A DNA stretch of 64,000 nucleotides from Sediminicola arcticus (GTDB lineage Bacteria > Bacteroidota > Bacteroidia > Flavobacteriales > Flavobacteriaceae). The translations under genes and the position numbers were made by a program. Every line of letters starts with the position of its first letter. The first letter of the stretch is position 1. Below, piece after piece: positions 8,682 through 17,818 of this stretch. The notes below the pieces were generated by a model, which ran no database searches, was not told the origin of the DNA, and was given only the letters and a program-made list of their open reading frames with translations. Where the stretch lies: contig NZ_JBEXAE010000009.1 in the NCBI RefSeq assembly GCF_040566695.1, forward strand, positions 1-64,000. Reading direction: 5' to 3'.

Positions 8682-11600
8682 TTATTCCTCCAATCTAATG
8701 TCCAAACCTAGTCCTTTAAGTTCGTGCATTAATACGTTGAAAGATTCTGGTAAACCAGGTTCTGGCATTGTCTCTCCTTTTACGATAGCCTCGTACGTCT
8801 TTGCCCTTCCAATAACATCATCAGATTTCACTGTCAATATTTCTCTAAGGGTTGCAGATGCACCATAAGCCTCTAGTGCCCAAACTTCCATCTCTCCAAA
8901 ACGCTGACCACCAAATTGTGCTTTACCACCTAATGGTTGTTGCGTGATTAAAGAGTAAGGTCCAATGGATCTAGCATGCATCTTGTCATCTACCATGTGT
9001 CCTAGTTTCAACATATAGATCACCCCAACAGTCGCAGGTTGATCAAAACGCTGTCCAGTTCCACCATCATAAAGGTAGGTGTGTCCAAATCTTGGAATTC
9101 CAGCCTCATCGGTATATTCATTAATCTGGTCTATGGTAGCTCCATCAAAAATTGGTGTCGCATATTTCTTGCCCAATTTAAGACCAGCCCATCCAAGAAC
9201 TGTTTCATAGATCTGTCCAATGTTCATACGGGAAGGTACCCCAAGTGGATTCAATACGATATCCACAGGTGTTCCATCCTCCAAGAACGGCATATCCTCA
9301 TGACGAACGATACGGGCAACAATACCTTTGTTACCGTGACGACCCGCCATTTTATCTCCAACCTTTAGCTTACGCTTTTTCGCAATATAAACTTTAGCTA
9401 ATTTCATGATACCTGCAGGTAATTCATCACCAACAGAAATCGTAAACTTATCCCTTCTCAAGTTACCCTGAAGATCGTTTAATTTGATTTTATAGTTGTG
9501 TAAAAGATCCGCAACCAATGTGTTGGATTCTTTATCTGTTGTCCAGCTTCCACCCACCAAGTGAGCAAAATCATCTACAGAGTTCAACATCTTCATAGTG
9601 TATTTCTTACCTTTTGGAAGTACTTCTTCCCCAAGATCGTTCAATACCCCTTGTGATGTCTTACCATTAATCAACACAAATAATTTTTCTACCAATACGT
9701 CCTTAAGTTGTTCGAATTTAACTTCGTATTCCAACTCCAATTTAGAAAGCTCTTCTTTGTCTTCGGAACGCTTACGCTTATCCTTAACTGATCTTGAGAA
9801 CAATTTCTTATCGATAACAACACCTCTTAAAGATGGTGAAGCTTTTAAGGAAGCATCTTTTACATCACCAGCTTTATCTCCAAAGATGGCTCGTAATAGT
9901 TTTTCTTCTGGTGTAGGATCAGATTCACCTTTAGGAGTAATCTTACCTATTAAGATATCACCAGGCTTAACCTCTGCACCAATACGGATCATACCGTATT
10001 CATCCAGGTCTTTGGTAGCCTCTTCAGAAACGTTTGGAATATCGTTGGTCAACTCTTCAGCTCCCAATTTTGTATCCCTTACTTCTAATGAATATTCATC
10101 TATGTGAATAGAGGTAAAGATATCTTCACGTACTACTTTTTCTGAAATTACAATCGCATCCTCAAAGTTGTATCCTTTCCATGGCATAAAGGCCACTTTA
10201 AGGTTTCTACCCAAGGCAAGTTCTCCACTTTCCGTTGCATACCCCTCACAAAGAACTTGTCCTTTCTTAACCCTATCACCTTTTCTTACTATAGGTTTTA
10301 AGTTAATACTTGTTCCTTGGTTGGTCTTTCTAAATTTCACCAATTCATACGTCTTGGAATCCTCTTCAAAACTAACTGAACGTTCTGCGTCTGTCCTATC
10401 GTACTTTATGGTTATTTTCCTAGAATCAACATATTCTATAACCCCATCTCCCTCAGCATTAATCAATACTCTGGAATCTGAAGCAACTTGGCGCTCTAAT
10501 CCAGTACCTACAATCGGAGATTCTGGCTTTAATAATGGCACGGCCTGACGCATCATGTTTGATCCCATCAAAGCACGGTTCGCATCATCATGTTCCAAGA
10601 ATGGAATTAATGAGGCTGAAATTGACGCAATTTGGTTAGGCGCTACATCCGTGTAATTTACTTCGCTCGGATCAACCACTGGGAAATCTCCTTCTTCCCT
10701 AACAATTACTTTATCAATATCTATAGTACCATCATCTTTCAAAGGAATGTTAGCCTGAGCTATTTTCATACCTTCTTCCTCTTCGGCGCTTAAATAACCG
10801 AATTCCTTGGTATTCACTTTTCCATTTTCAACTTTACGGTAAGGAGTCTCTAAGAATCCCATTGGATTTACCTTTGAGAATACCGCCAAGGAAGAAATCA
10901 AACCAATGTTAGGTCCCTCTGGAGTTTCAATTGGACAAAGTCTCCCATAATGCGTATAGTGAACATCTCGAACCTCGAATCCAGCTCTTTCTCTTGAAAG
11001 TCCACCTGGTCCTAGTGCCGATAATCTTCTCTTGTGCGTTATTTCTGCCAATGGATTAGTTTGATCCATGAACTGAGACAATTGATTTGTTCCAAAGAAT
11101 GAGTTGATCACAGAAGACAACGTCTTAGCATTGATCAAATCAATTGGAGTAAACACTTCATTGTCACGAACGTTCATACGCTCACGGATAGTTCTAGCCA
11201 TACGGGAAAGACCTACACCAAATTGTTGCGACAATTGCTCCCCAACAGTTCTTACACGTCTATTGGAAAGGTGATCGATATCATCAATCTCTGCTTTAGA
11301 GTTGATTAATTCTATTAAATATTTAATGATGGTGATGATATCTTCTTTGGTCAAGACCTGCTTGTCCATTCCAATGTCCAACCCTAATTTTTTATTCATT
11401 CTGTAACGACCAACCTCACCAAGGTTGTAACGTTGATCAGAAAAGAATAATTTGTCTATAATACCGCGCGCAGTTTCTTCATCGGGCGGTTCTGCATTAC
11501 GCAGTTGACGATAAATATGCTCTACAGCCTCTTTTTCAGAGTTTGTAGGATCCTTCTGCAAAGTATTATGAATGATAGAGTAATCTGATTGTGCGTTATT

Positions 11601-12491
11601 CTCTTTGTGCAAAAGAATAGTTTTTACATCAGCCTCTATAATTTTATTGATATGATCCTTTTCAAGAATAGTATCACGATCTAAGATAATTTCATTTCTT
11701 TCGATGGATACCACTTCACCAGCATCTTCATCAACGAAATCCTCATGCCATGTATTTAGAACTCTTGCTGCCAATTTACGGCCCAATACTTTCTTAAGTC
11801 CGGTGTTGGAAACTTTCACTTCTTCAGAAAGGTCAAATATTTCCAAGATATCCTTATCCCTTTCATACCCTATGGCTCTGAAAAGTGTAGTTACCGGTAA
11901 TTTTTTCTTTCTGTCAATGTAAGCGTACATAACGCCATTGATATCTGTAGCGAATTCTATCCAAGAACCTTTGAATGGAATTACCCTAGCAGAATACAAT
12001 TTTGTCCCATTTGCGTGGAAAGATTGTCCAAAGAACACTCCAGGAGAACGGTGTAATTGAGATACCACAACACGTTCGGCACCATTGATAACAAAGGTAC
12101 CACTGGGTGTCATATAAGGGATTGTACCCAAATAAACATCCTGCACTATAGTTTCAAAATCCTCGTGCTCTGGATCGGTACAGTATAGCTTTAACCTTGC
12201 TTTTAGAGGTACACTATAGGTTAGTCCACGCTCAATACATTCCTGAATGGAATATCTAGGTGGATCAATAAAATAGTCTAGAAACTCTAAAACAAATTGG
12301 TTTCTTGTGTCAGTGATTGGAAAGTTTTCCATGAAGGTGTTGTACAAGCCTTCATTGCCCCTTTCATCAGATTTAGTTTCAAGTTGAAAGAAATCCTGAA
12401 ATGATTTGATCTGAATGTCCAAGAAATCCGGGTAGTCCGGTATGTTCTTAGCGGATGCGAAACTTATTCTTTCAGTTTGTTTTGTAATCAT
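8682..12491 (-). CDS. rpoB: DNA-directed RNA polymerase subunit beta
   Basis: The 1269-residue beta subunit carries the conserved core segments of the family, including the rifampicin region (FFGTNQLSQFMDQTNPLAE, then HKRRLSALGPGGLSRERAGF) and the C-terminal KMHARSIGPYSLITQQPLGG. I use the ATG at 12491; a TTG one codon upstream is possible. Expression is probably tuned relative to rplL by the hairpin in the upstream spacer. Confidence 0.99.
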   Translation of the reverse strand: MITKQTERISFASAKNIPDYPDFLDIQIKSFQDFFQLETKSDERGNEGLYNTFMENFPITDTRNQFVLEFLDYFIDPPRYSIQECIERGLTYSVPLKARLKLYCTDPEHEDFETIVQDVYLGTIPYMTPSGTFVINGAERVVVSQLHRSPGVFFGQSFHANGTKLYSARVIPFKGSWIEFATDINGVMYAYIDRKKKLPVTTLFRAIGYERDKDILEIFDLSEEVKVSNTGLKKVLGRKLAARVLNTWHEDFVDEDAGEVVSIERNEIILDRDTILEKDHINKIIEADVKTILLHKENNAQSDYSIIHNTLQKDPTNSEKEAVEHIYRQLRNAEPPDEETARGIIDKLFFSDQRYNLGEVGRYRMNKKLGLDIGMDKQVLTKEDIITIIKYLIELINSKAEIDDIDHLSNRRVRTVGEQLSQQFGVGLSRMARTIRERMNVRDNEVFTPIDLINAKTLSSVINSFFGTNQLSQFMDQTNPLAEITHKRRLSALGPGGLSRERAGFEVRDVHYTHYGRLCPIETPEGPNIGLISSLAVFSKVNPMGFLETPYRKVENGKVNTKEFGYLSAEEEEGMKIAQANIPLKDDGTIDIDKVIVREEGDFPVVDPSEVNYTDVAPNQIASISASLIPFLEHDDANRALMGSNMMRQAVPLLKPESPIVGTGLERQVASDSRVLINAEGDGVIEYVDSRKITIKYDRTDAERSVSFEEDSKTYELVKFRKTNQGTSINLKPIVRKGDRVKKGQVLCEGYATESGELALGRNLKVAFMPWKGYNFEDAIVISEKVVREDIFTSIHIDEYSLEVRDTKLGAEELTNDIPNVSEEATKDLDEYGMIRIGAEVKPGDILIGKITPKGESDPTPEEKLLRAIFGDKAGDVKDASLKASPSLRGVVIDKKLFSRSVKDKRKRSEDKEELSKLELEYEVKFEQLKDVLVEKLFVLINGKTSQGVLNDLGEEVLPKGKKYTMKMLNSVDDFAHLVGGSWTTDKESNTLVADLLHNYKIKLNDLQGNLRRDKFTISVGDELPAGIMKLAKVYIAKKRKLKVGDKMAGRHGNKGIVARIVRHEDMPFLEDGTPVDIVLNPLGVPSRMNIGQIYETVLGWAGLKLGKKYATPIFDGATIDQINEYTDEAGIPRFGHTYLYDGGTGQRFDQPATVGVIYMLKLGHMVDDKMHARSIGPYSLITQQPLGGKAQFGGQRFGEMEVWALEAYGASATLREILTVKSDDVIGRAKTYEAIVKGETMPEPGLPESFNVLMHELKGLGLDIRLEE

Positions 12492-12562
12492 CAATGGACA
12501 AAATTTTGATTGTGAATACTAAAGTGGGTGGTATATGTCCTTATATACAACATATATAAAAG

Positions 12563-12604
12563 GGTTTAGGTCTAGCCACCAAAAATGGTGGAAAGACCTA
12601 AACC
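12563..12604 (-). promoter_or_regulatory. rplL-rpoB intergenic hairpin (probable attenuator)
   Basis: An 11-bp stem (12563-12573 with 12594-12604) encloses, after a small symmetric internal loop, a 6-bp stem (12576-12581 with 12586-12591) with a four-base loop. On the minus strand it is followed by CTTTTATATATG, a weak T-tract. It lies between the rplL stop and the rpoB start. In E. coli an attenuator at the same place lets most transcripts stop after rplL, matching the excess of L7/L12 over RNA polymerase. The same role here is inferred. Confidence 0.75.
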
Positions 12605-12625
12605 AAAATAGTATGGTTGTCGCTA

Positions 12626-13003
12626 TTATTTAAGCTCAACTTCTGCTCCAGCTTCTTCTAATGATTTTAGAATTCCTTCAGCCTCATCTTTAGAGATACC
12701 TTCTTTGATAGCTTTTGGTGCGCTATCAACGATATCTTTAGCTTCTTTTAATCCTAAACCAGTTAATTCCTTAACCAATTTTACAACTGCTAATTTAGAA
12801 GCACCAGCCGCTTTTAATATTACATCAAATTCAGTTTTTTCTTCTGCAGCTTCACCACCTTCAGCAGCTCCACCAACAGCAACAGCTACTGCAGCAGCAG
12901 CAGGCTCAATACCGTATTCATCCTTTAATATTGCAGCTAACTCATTTACTTCCTTTACAGTTAAGTTAACCAATTGTTCTGCGAAATTTTTTAAATCTGC
13001 CAT
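12626..13003 (-). CDS. rplL: 50S ribosomal protein L7/L12
   Basis: The 125-residue stalk protein recruits translation factors to the ribosome. It has the N-terminal dimerisation helices, an Ala/Gly-rich hinge (about residues 35-55) and the C-terminal factor-binding domain with KLAVVKLVKELTGLGLKEAK. It sits between rplJ, whose product anchors L7/L12, and the rpoB attenuator-like hairpin. Confidence 0.98.
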   Translation of the reverse strand: MADLKNFAEQLVNLTVKEVNELAAILKDEYGIEPAAAAVAVAVGGAAEGGEAAEEKTEFDVILKAAGASKLAVVKLVKELTGLGLKEAKDIVDSAPKAIKEGISKDEAEGILKSLEEAGAEVELK

Positions 13004-13056
13004 TTTTCTATCGTTTAATAAAATTTTAAAATATAATTGTTTTTAGTGCGTACGTA

Positions 13057-13572
13057 TTATTTCTCGGATAATGTTTTAAGGATACCGGCCAATTTACCAC
13101 CACTAGACTTAAGTCCAGAGATAACATTTTTAGCAGGAGACTGAAGTAATCCAATGATTTCCCCAACCATTTCTTCCTTAGACTTGATATTGATCAAGGC
13201 TTCAAGATTTTCATCACCAACATAAACGGCCTCTGCAATATAAGCACCTTTTAATAATGGCTTTGTTGTTTTTTTTCTGAAGTTCTTGATTAATTTTGCC
13301 GGAGCGTTACCCGTATCAGAGTACATTATGGAAGTGTTACCTACCAAAACTCCGGTAAGCTCTCCAAAATCCTTATCCGATGCTTCCATTGCTTTTGCAA
13401 GCAAGGTATTTTTAACAACCGCTAATTTAATATTGGCTTTAAAACAAGCCCTTCTTAAATCTGATGTTGCCGAAGCATTCATACCAGAAATATCTGCCAA
13501 GTAAATAATGGAATTACTTCCTAACTGTGCAGTTAAATCTTGTATAACGTTCAATTTTTCTTCTCTTGTCAT
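13057..13572 (-). CDS. rplJ: 50S ribosomal protein L10
   Basis: L10 anchors the L7/L12 stalk on 23S rRNA. The 171-residue protein has the usual length, with an N-terminal rRNA-binding domain (LRRACFKANIKLAVVKNTL) and a C-terminal helix for L12 dimers. The gap to rplA is only 22 bases, so there is no room for a long separate L10 leader. The ATG at 13572 directly precedes the conserved TREEK start. Confidence 0.98.
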   Translation of the reverse strand: MTREEKLNVIQDLTAQLGSNSIIYLADISGMNASATSDLRRACFKANIKLAVVKNTLLAKAMEASDKDFGELTGVLVGNTSIMYSDTGNAPAKLIKNFRKKTTKPLLKGAYIAEAVYVGDENLEALINIKSKEEMVGEIIGLLQSPAKNVISGLKSSGGKLAGILKTLSEK

Positions 13573-13594
13573 AATAAAAACTTTAAACTAACAG

Positions 13595-14284
13595 TTATAC
13601 TCCTTTAGGATCTAGTTGCAAACTTGGGCTCATTGTACTAGACAAATAAATGCTCTTCATGTATACACCTTTCGCTGCTGCAGGTTTCATTTTGTTTAAA
13701 GTATCCAAAAGCTCCTTGGCATTGTCCGCAAGCTTATCTTCGGAGAAAGAAACTTTTCCGATTGCTGCATGCACAATTCCTGTTTTATCAACTCTAAAAT
13801 CAATCTTACCAGCCTTTACTTCTGCTACTGCCTTAGCGACATCCATAGTAACTGTTCCTGTCTTTGGATTGGGCATTAAACCTCTTGGTCCCAATACTCT
13901 ACCCAAAGGACCTAATTTTCCCATAACGCTTGGCATGGTGATGATTACATCAACATCGGTCCAACCGTTTTTAATTTTCTCCAAATACTCATCTAATCCA
14001 ACATAATCCGCACCTGCCTCTGTAGCTTCTGCTTCTTTATCTGGGGTTACCAACGCTAAAACCTTAACATCCTTACCAGTTCCATGAGGAAGGGTAACAA
14101 CACCACGCACCATTTGATTCGCTTTTCTTGGATCTACACCCAATCTTACAGCGATATCAACAGACGCATCAAATTTTACGTTCGTTATCTCTTTTACTAA
14201 AGCTGAAGCTTCTACCAAGGTATATAGCTTATTTTTATCTACCTTAGAAAGCGCTTCTTTTTGCTTTTTTGTTAATTTTGCCAT
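13595..14284 (-). CDS. rplA: 50S ribosomal protein L1
   Basis: The 229-residue L1 protein binds the mobile L1 stalk of 23S rRNA and in many bacteria represses its own operon. The signature MPSVMGKLGPLGRVLGPRG and the following LMPNPKTGTV are present. It lies between rplK and rplJ in the standard order. Confidence 0.98.
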   Translation of the reverse strand: MAKLTKKQKEALSKVDKNKLYTLVEASALVKEITNVKFDASVDIAVRLGVDPRKANQMVRGVVTLPHGTGKDVKVLALVTPDKEAEATEAGADYVGLDEYLEKIKNGWTDVDVIITMPSVMGKLGPLGRVLGPRGLMPNPKTGTVTMDVAKAVAEVKAGKIDFRVDKTGIVHAAIGKVSFSEDKLADNAKELLDTLNKMKPAAAKGVYMKSIYLSSTMSPSLQLDPKGV

Positions 14285-14304
14285 TCTAAATTGCTTTTAA
14301 GATT

Positions 14305-14742
14305 TTAAAAAGGTCTAGTCCCTGAAACTTTTAAACCCATAGATCTAGCCGTACCCGCAACCATTGTCATAGCTGCTTCTGAGGTAAAGGCATTTAAATC
14401 CACCATTTTGTCCTCGGCTATAGCTCTTATCTGTTCCCAGGTAACGCTAGCCACTTTGTTTCTGTTAGGTTCGCCAGATCCTTTTTTAATCTTAGCTGCT
14501 TCCATAAGTTGAATTGCCGCTGGCGGTGTCTTAACAACGAAGTCAAATGACTTGTCCTTAAATACCGTGATAACAACTGGCAAAACTTTGCCTGGTTTAT
14601 CCTGCGTACGAGCGTTAAACTGCTTACAGAATTCCATGATGTTAACGCCGGCAGCACCTAAAGCGGGTCCAACCGGTGGCGACGGATTCGCTGCACCTCC
14701 CCTAACTTGTAGTTTAACTACTTTACTTACTTCTTTTGCCAT
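14305..14742 (-). CDS. rplK: 50S ribosomal protein L11
   Basis: The 145-residue L11 protein is part of the GTPase-associated centre. The N-terminal GGAANPSPPVGPALGAAGVN motif and the C-terminal rRNA-binding domain ending in GTARSMGLKVSG are intact. It lies 71 bases after nusG and 20 bases before rplA on the same strand. Confidence 0.98.
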   Translation of the reverse strand: MAKEVSKVVKLQVRGGAANPSPPVGPALGAAGVNIMEFCKQFNARTQDKPGKVLPVVITVFKDKSFDFVVKTPPAAIQLMEAAKIKKGSGEPNRNKVASVTWEQIRAIAEDKMVDLNAFTSEAAMTMVAGTARSMGLKVSGTRPF

Positions 14743-14813
14743 TGTTTAAAATTAAATTGAAAGCGTGTCAAATTGGAAGCGACACTACTTTAGATATATG
14801 TAACAATTCTTAC

Positions 14814-15365
14814 TTATACTTTTTCTACTTGCATATAGCTAAGTTCCAATGGCGTCTTTCTTCCGAAAATCTTCACCATTACCTCTAGCTTACGCTTTTC
14901 TTCATTTATTTTTTCAACAGTTCCGTTAAAACCATTGAAAGGACCATCTATTACCTTTATGGTTTCACCCAAAACAAAAGGAATAGCTACGCTGTCCGAT
15001 GTAATGGCCAACTCATCCACTTTTCCTAACATTCTGTTTACCTCAGATTTTCTAAGTGGCACAGGATCTCCCCCTTTAGTTTCACCTAAAAATCCTATTA
15101 CATTGGTAATAGAACGTATAATATGTATCATCTCTCCGCCTAAATTAGCTTTGACCATGATGTAACCAGGAAAATAAACGCGTTCCTTGTTTATTTTTTT
15201 ACCATTTCTAATTTGAACCACCTTCTCAGTAGGGACGAGAACCTCTTCTAGGTAATCCTCAAAACCAAGTCTTCCAACTTCGGTTTCGATGTATCCCTTT
15301 ATCTTGTTCTCCTGCCCACTAACAGCTCTTACCACATACCACTTCTTCTCTAATACTTCCGACAT
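14814..15365 (-). CDS. nusG: Transcription termination/antitermination factor NusG
   Basis: NusG binds RNA polymerase and couples transcription to translation. The 183-residue protein has the NGN domain starting KKWYVVRAVSGQENKIKGY, the VYFPGYIMVKA segment, and a C-terminal KOW domain around GPFNGFNGTVEKI. It begins nine bases after the secE stop. Confidence 0.98.
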   Translation of the reverse strand: MSEVLEKKWYVVRAVSGQENKIKGYIETEVGRLGFEDYLEEVLVPTEKVVQIRNGKKINKERVYFPGYIMVKANLGGEMIHIIRSITNVIGFLGETKGGDPVPLRKSEVNRMLGKVDELAITSDSVAIPFVLGETIKVIDGPFNGFNGTVEKINEEKRKLEVMVKIFGRKTPLELSYMQVEKV

Positions 15366-15374
15366 AGGTATGAC

Positions 15375-15563
15375 TTAGTTGATTATTTTATTGAAATACA
15401 ATTGGATCAATTCTCCAAAAAGACTATCAACACCCCAAGTAGCCAATGCAAAAATAATTGAGAACACAGCTACAATTACCATCAAATTAGATGACTCCGC
15501 CTTAGGAGGGAGGGTAACATTGTATTTAAGCTCTTCAAAGGATTCCTTAATATAAGTCAACAT
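15375..15563 (-). CDS. secE: Preprotein translocase subunit SecE
   Basis: SecE stabilises the SecY channel. The 62-residue protein has the short single-membrane-span form: an amphipathic N-terminal helix (YIKESFEELKYNVTLP) followed by one transmembrane helix at about residues 28-50. Its place between tRNA-Trp and nusG is the usual one. Confidence 0.95.
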   Translation of the reverse strand: MLTYIKESFEELKYNVTLPPKAESSNLMVIVAVFSIIFALATWGVDSLFGELIQLYFNKIIN

Positions 15564-15735
15564 GCTGTGAAAGGTTTTCTATAGTTTTAAAAATTTAGTC
15601 GAAAAACAACTTCATTTTTCTGATTCAGGGAATAAAACTTCAATTTCTATTATTGAATATTTTTAAGACCCTTTCTCACTCTTTTAACAATCTACTTTGG
15701 GATTACCCATAAATGACTTTCCCGATTAACACTAG

Positions 15736-15808
15736 CACGGGAGGAGAGACTCGAACTCCCGACACCTGGTTTTGGAGACCAGTGCTCTACCAACTGAGCT
15801 ACACCCGT
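15736..15808 (-). tRNA. tRNA-Trp (CCA anticodon)
   Basis: The 73-base cloverleaf can be drawn by hand on the minus strand: D-arm GCTCAGTTGGTAGAGC, anticodon stem CTGGT/ACCAG around loop CTCCAAA, and T-loop TTCGAGT. The acceptor stem has one T-T mismatch. CCA is not encoded. The gene lies between tuf and secE, the common Bacteroidota position. Confidence 0.95.
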
Positions 15809-15817
15809 TTATATTTA

Positions 15818-15855
15818 CACTGAAAGGTATCCCACATAGTAGGACACCCTCAGTG
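15818..15855. other. Hairpin between tuf and tRNA-Trp
   Basis: CACTGA (15818-15823) pairs with TCAGTG (15850-15855), and internal GGT/ACC and TCC/GGA pairs extend the stem, giving a long imperfect hairpin with symmetric mismatches. No T-run follows, so it is more likely an RNA-processing site or spacer structure in the tuf-trnW-secE transcript than a terminator. The role is inferred. Confidence 0.5.
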
Positions 15856-15874
15856 CAATATTTATAATGTAAAA

Positions 15875-17062
15875 TTAATCTATAATCTCAGTAACCTGAC
15901 CAGCACCAACTGTTCTACCACCCTCACGAATCGCGAAACGTAGACCAACATTCAATGCGATCGGAGACAATAAATCAACAGTAATAGTTAAGTTATCACC
16001 TGGCATTACCATTTCAATACCATCAGGAAGATTGATAGTTCCTGTTACGTCGGTTGTTCTTACGTAGAACTGTGGACGGTAGTTGTTATGGAATGGTGTG
16101 TGACGACCACCTTCTTCTTTCTTAAGAACATAAACCTCTGCCTTAAATTTAGCATGTGGCTTAACACTGCCTGGCTTACAGATAACCATTCCTCTTTTGA
16201 TCTGTGATTTTTCAATACCTCTTAACAAGATACCTACGTTATCCCCAGCTTCACCTCTATCCAAAATCTTACGGAACATCTCTACCCCAGTAACAGTTGA
16301 ATTCAATTTTTCAGCACCCATACCGATGATCTCAACTGGATCTCCAGTGTTAGCAACTCCTGTTTCGATACGACCTGTAGCAACAGTTCCACGACCAGTA
16401 ATTGTAAATACATCTTCAACAGGCATCAAGAAAGGCTTATCAATATCTCTTTCTGGCAATTCAATCCAGCTATCAACAGCTTCCATCAAGGACATTACTG
16501 TATCAACCCATTTTTGCTCACCATTAAGTGCTCCTAATGCAGAACCAGCGATTACAGGTCCATTGTCACCATCATAATCATAGAAAGAAAGCAATTCTCG
16601 CACTTCCATTTCAACAAGTTCCAATAATTCTTCATCATCAACCATATCCACTTTGTTCATGAATACAACCATTCTTGGAATACCTACCTGACGACCCAAA
16701 AGAATATGCTCACGTGTTTGTGGCATTGGACCATCAGTAGCAGCAACCACCAAAATAGCACCGTCCATTTGGGCAGCACCAGTAACCATGTTTTTTACGT
16801 AATCCGCGTGACCAGGACAGTCAACGTGAGCGTAATGACGGTTTGCAGTTGAATATTCTACGTGTGATGTGTTGATGGTAATACCTCTTTCTTTTTCTTC
16901 AGGAGCGTTGTCGATAGAATCGAAACTTCTCATTTCAGAAAGACCTGCATTAGCTAAAACAGTTGTAATAGCGGCAGTCAATGTAGTTTTACCGTGATCT
17001 ACGTGTCCAATAGTACCTATATTTAAGTGCGGTTTGGAACGATCAAAAGTTGCCTTTGCCAT
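15875..17062 (-). CDS. tuf: Elongation factor Tu
   Basis: EF-Tu delivers aminoacyl-tRNA to the ribosome. The 395-residue protein has the P-loop GHVDHGKTT at about residues 18-26, DCPGHADY and NKVDMVDD in the G domain, and the two beta-barrel domains. It is embedded between tRNA genes (Thr upstream, Trp downstream), as is common in this group. Confidence 0.99.
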   Translation of the reverse strand: MAKATFDRSKPHLNIGTIGHVDHGKTTLTAAITTVLANAGLSEMRSFDSIDNAPEEKERGITINTSHVEYSTANRHYAHVDCPGHADYVKNMVTGAAQMDGAILVVAATDGPMPQTREHILLGRQVGIPRMVVFMNKVDMVDDEELLELVEMEVRELLSFYDYDGDNGPVIAGSALGALNGEQKWVDTVMSLMEAVDSWIELPERDIDKPFLMPVEDVFTITGRGTVATGRIETGVANTGDPVEIIGMGAEKLNSTVTGVEMFRKILDRGEAGDNVGILLRGIEKSQIKRGMVICKPGSVKPHAKFKAEVYVLKKEEGGRHTPFHNNYRPQFYVRTTDVTGTINLPDGIEMVMPGDNLTITVDLLSPIALNVGLRFAIREGGRTVGAGQVTEIID

Positions 17063-17117
17063 GTTTAATGAATTTTAATCTTAGTTTATATTAGTGTACA
17101 ATTTATGCCTTCTAATG

Positions 17118-17189
17118 AGCCAATGATGAGATTTGAACTCATGACCTCTTCCTTACCAAGGAAACGCTCTACCCCTGAGCTACACCGGC
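17118..17189 (-). tRNA. tRNA-Thr (GGT anticodon)
   Basis: A 72-base minus-strand cloverleaf. The anticodon loop TTGGTAA is closed by TTCC/GGAA, the D-arm is GCTCAGGGGTAGAGC and the T-loop is TTCAAAT. The acceptor contains two G-T wobble pairs. It is the last tRNA before tuf. Confidence 0.94.
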
Positions 17190-17311
17190 ATCTTTAAGTT
17201 CTATAGCCAGTTATAACTAAAACTTAAAACTATAACCATAAACTCAAAGTAAAGCGCGGACGGGTTTTATCCCGACTTCGCTCTGAACAAAATAAAATAT
17301 CTCGTCCATTT

Positions 17312-17361
17312 AATTTTAATTGCCTAAAGCCCCAGTAAAGGAGCTATTTGCAATTAAAATT
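17312..17361. repeat. 12-bp inverted repeat in the tRNA-Thr/tRNA-Gly spacer
   Basis: AATTTTAATTGC (17312-17323) is the exact reverse complement of 17350-17361, with a 26-base loop. It flanks the 3' end of tRNA-Gly in the unusually long spacer before tRNA-Thr(GGT). There is no T-run on either side to suggest termination. It may be a processing structure; no function can be shown. Confidence 0.5.
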
Positions 17362-17364
17362 TAG

Positions 17365-17437
17365 AGCGGGAGACCGGGTTCGAACCGGCGACATTCAGCT
17401 TGGAAGGCTGACGCTCTACCAACTGAGCTACTCCCGC
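17365..17437 (-). tRNA. tRNA-Gly (TCC anticodon)
   Basis: A 73-base minus-strand cloverleaf with a perfect acceptor stem GCGGGAG/CTCCCGC, anticodon stem TCAGC/GCTGA around CTTCCAA, and T-loop TTCGAAC. Confidence 0.96.
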
Positions 17438-17530
17438 ATTTTAATTTTTAGGCAAACCTAAAAATTTATTTCATAATTTCAAAAACAAACATTCTGTATT
17501 TTCATACAAAGACCCTTTAAGCCTTTTTTG

Positions 17531-17612
<82 letters not shown>

Positions 17613-17636
17613 AAACCAATATTTTAAGAACTTAAG

Positions 17637-17710
17637 AGCCGATAGAGGGACTCGAACCCACGACCTGCTGATTACAAATCAGCTGCTCTAGCCAGCTGAG
17701 CTACATCGGC
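17637..17710 (-). tRNA. tRNA-Thr (TGT anticodon)
   Basis: A 74-base minus-strand cloverleaf. The anticodon loop TTTGTAA is closed by GCTGA/TCAGC and the T-loop is TTCGAGT. It is the first gene of the tRNA-tuf operon, just downstream of the promoter/terminator overlap at 17734-17791. Confidence 0.96.
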
Positions 17711-17733
17711 CTTTTACTTCCTTTTTCTCTCAC

Positions 17734-17760
17734 AAAAAAGTCCGCTATTTCTAACGGACT
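17734..17760 (-). terminator. Terminator after hpf, overlapping the tRNA promoter start
   Basis: On the minus strand AGTCCG...CGGACT (17760-17755 with 17744-17739) plus two inner A-T pairs forms a short hairpin followed by a run of five or six T. It would end transcripts coming from hpf. The tRNA-operon transcription start is predicted inside the 5' arm. Confidence 0.75.
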
Positions 17761-17761
17761 G

Positions 17762-17791
17762 CAAATGTATACGTTTTTTTAATTATTCAAA
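17762..17791 (-). promoter_or_regulatory. Promoter of the tRNA-tuf operon
   Basis: On the minus strand TTTG (17791-17788) is followed after 18 bases by TACATTTG (17769-17762), close to the Bacteroidota housekeeping consensus TTTG-N19-TAnnTTTG. The predicted start is about 17756, some 45 bases before tRNA-Thr(TGT). Confidence 0.75.
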
Positions 17792-17818
17792 ACATTTTTC
17801 AGATAATTTTAATCAAAC

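Noticed and set aside
17240..17290. Imperfect GC-rich hairpin around AGCG...CGCT in the tRNA spacer as a terminator
   Set aside because: Several mismatches and no T-run; tuf transcription lies upstream in this strand context and readthrough is expected.
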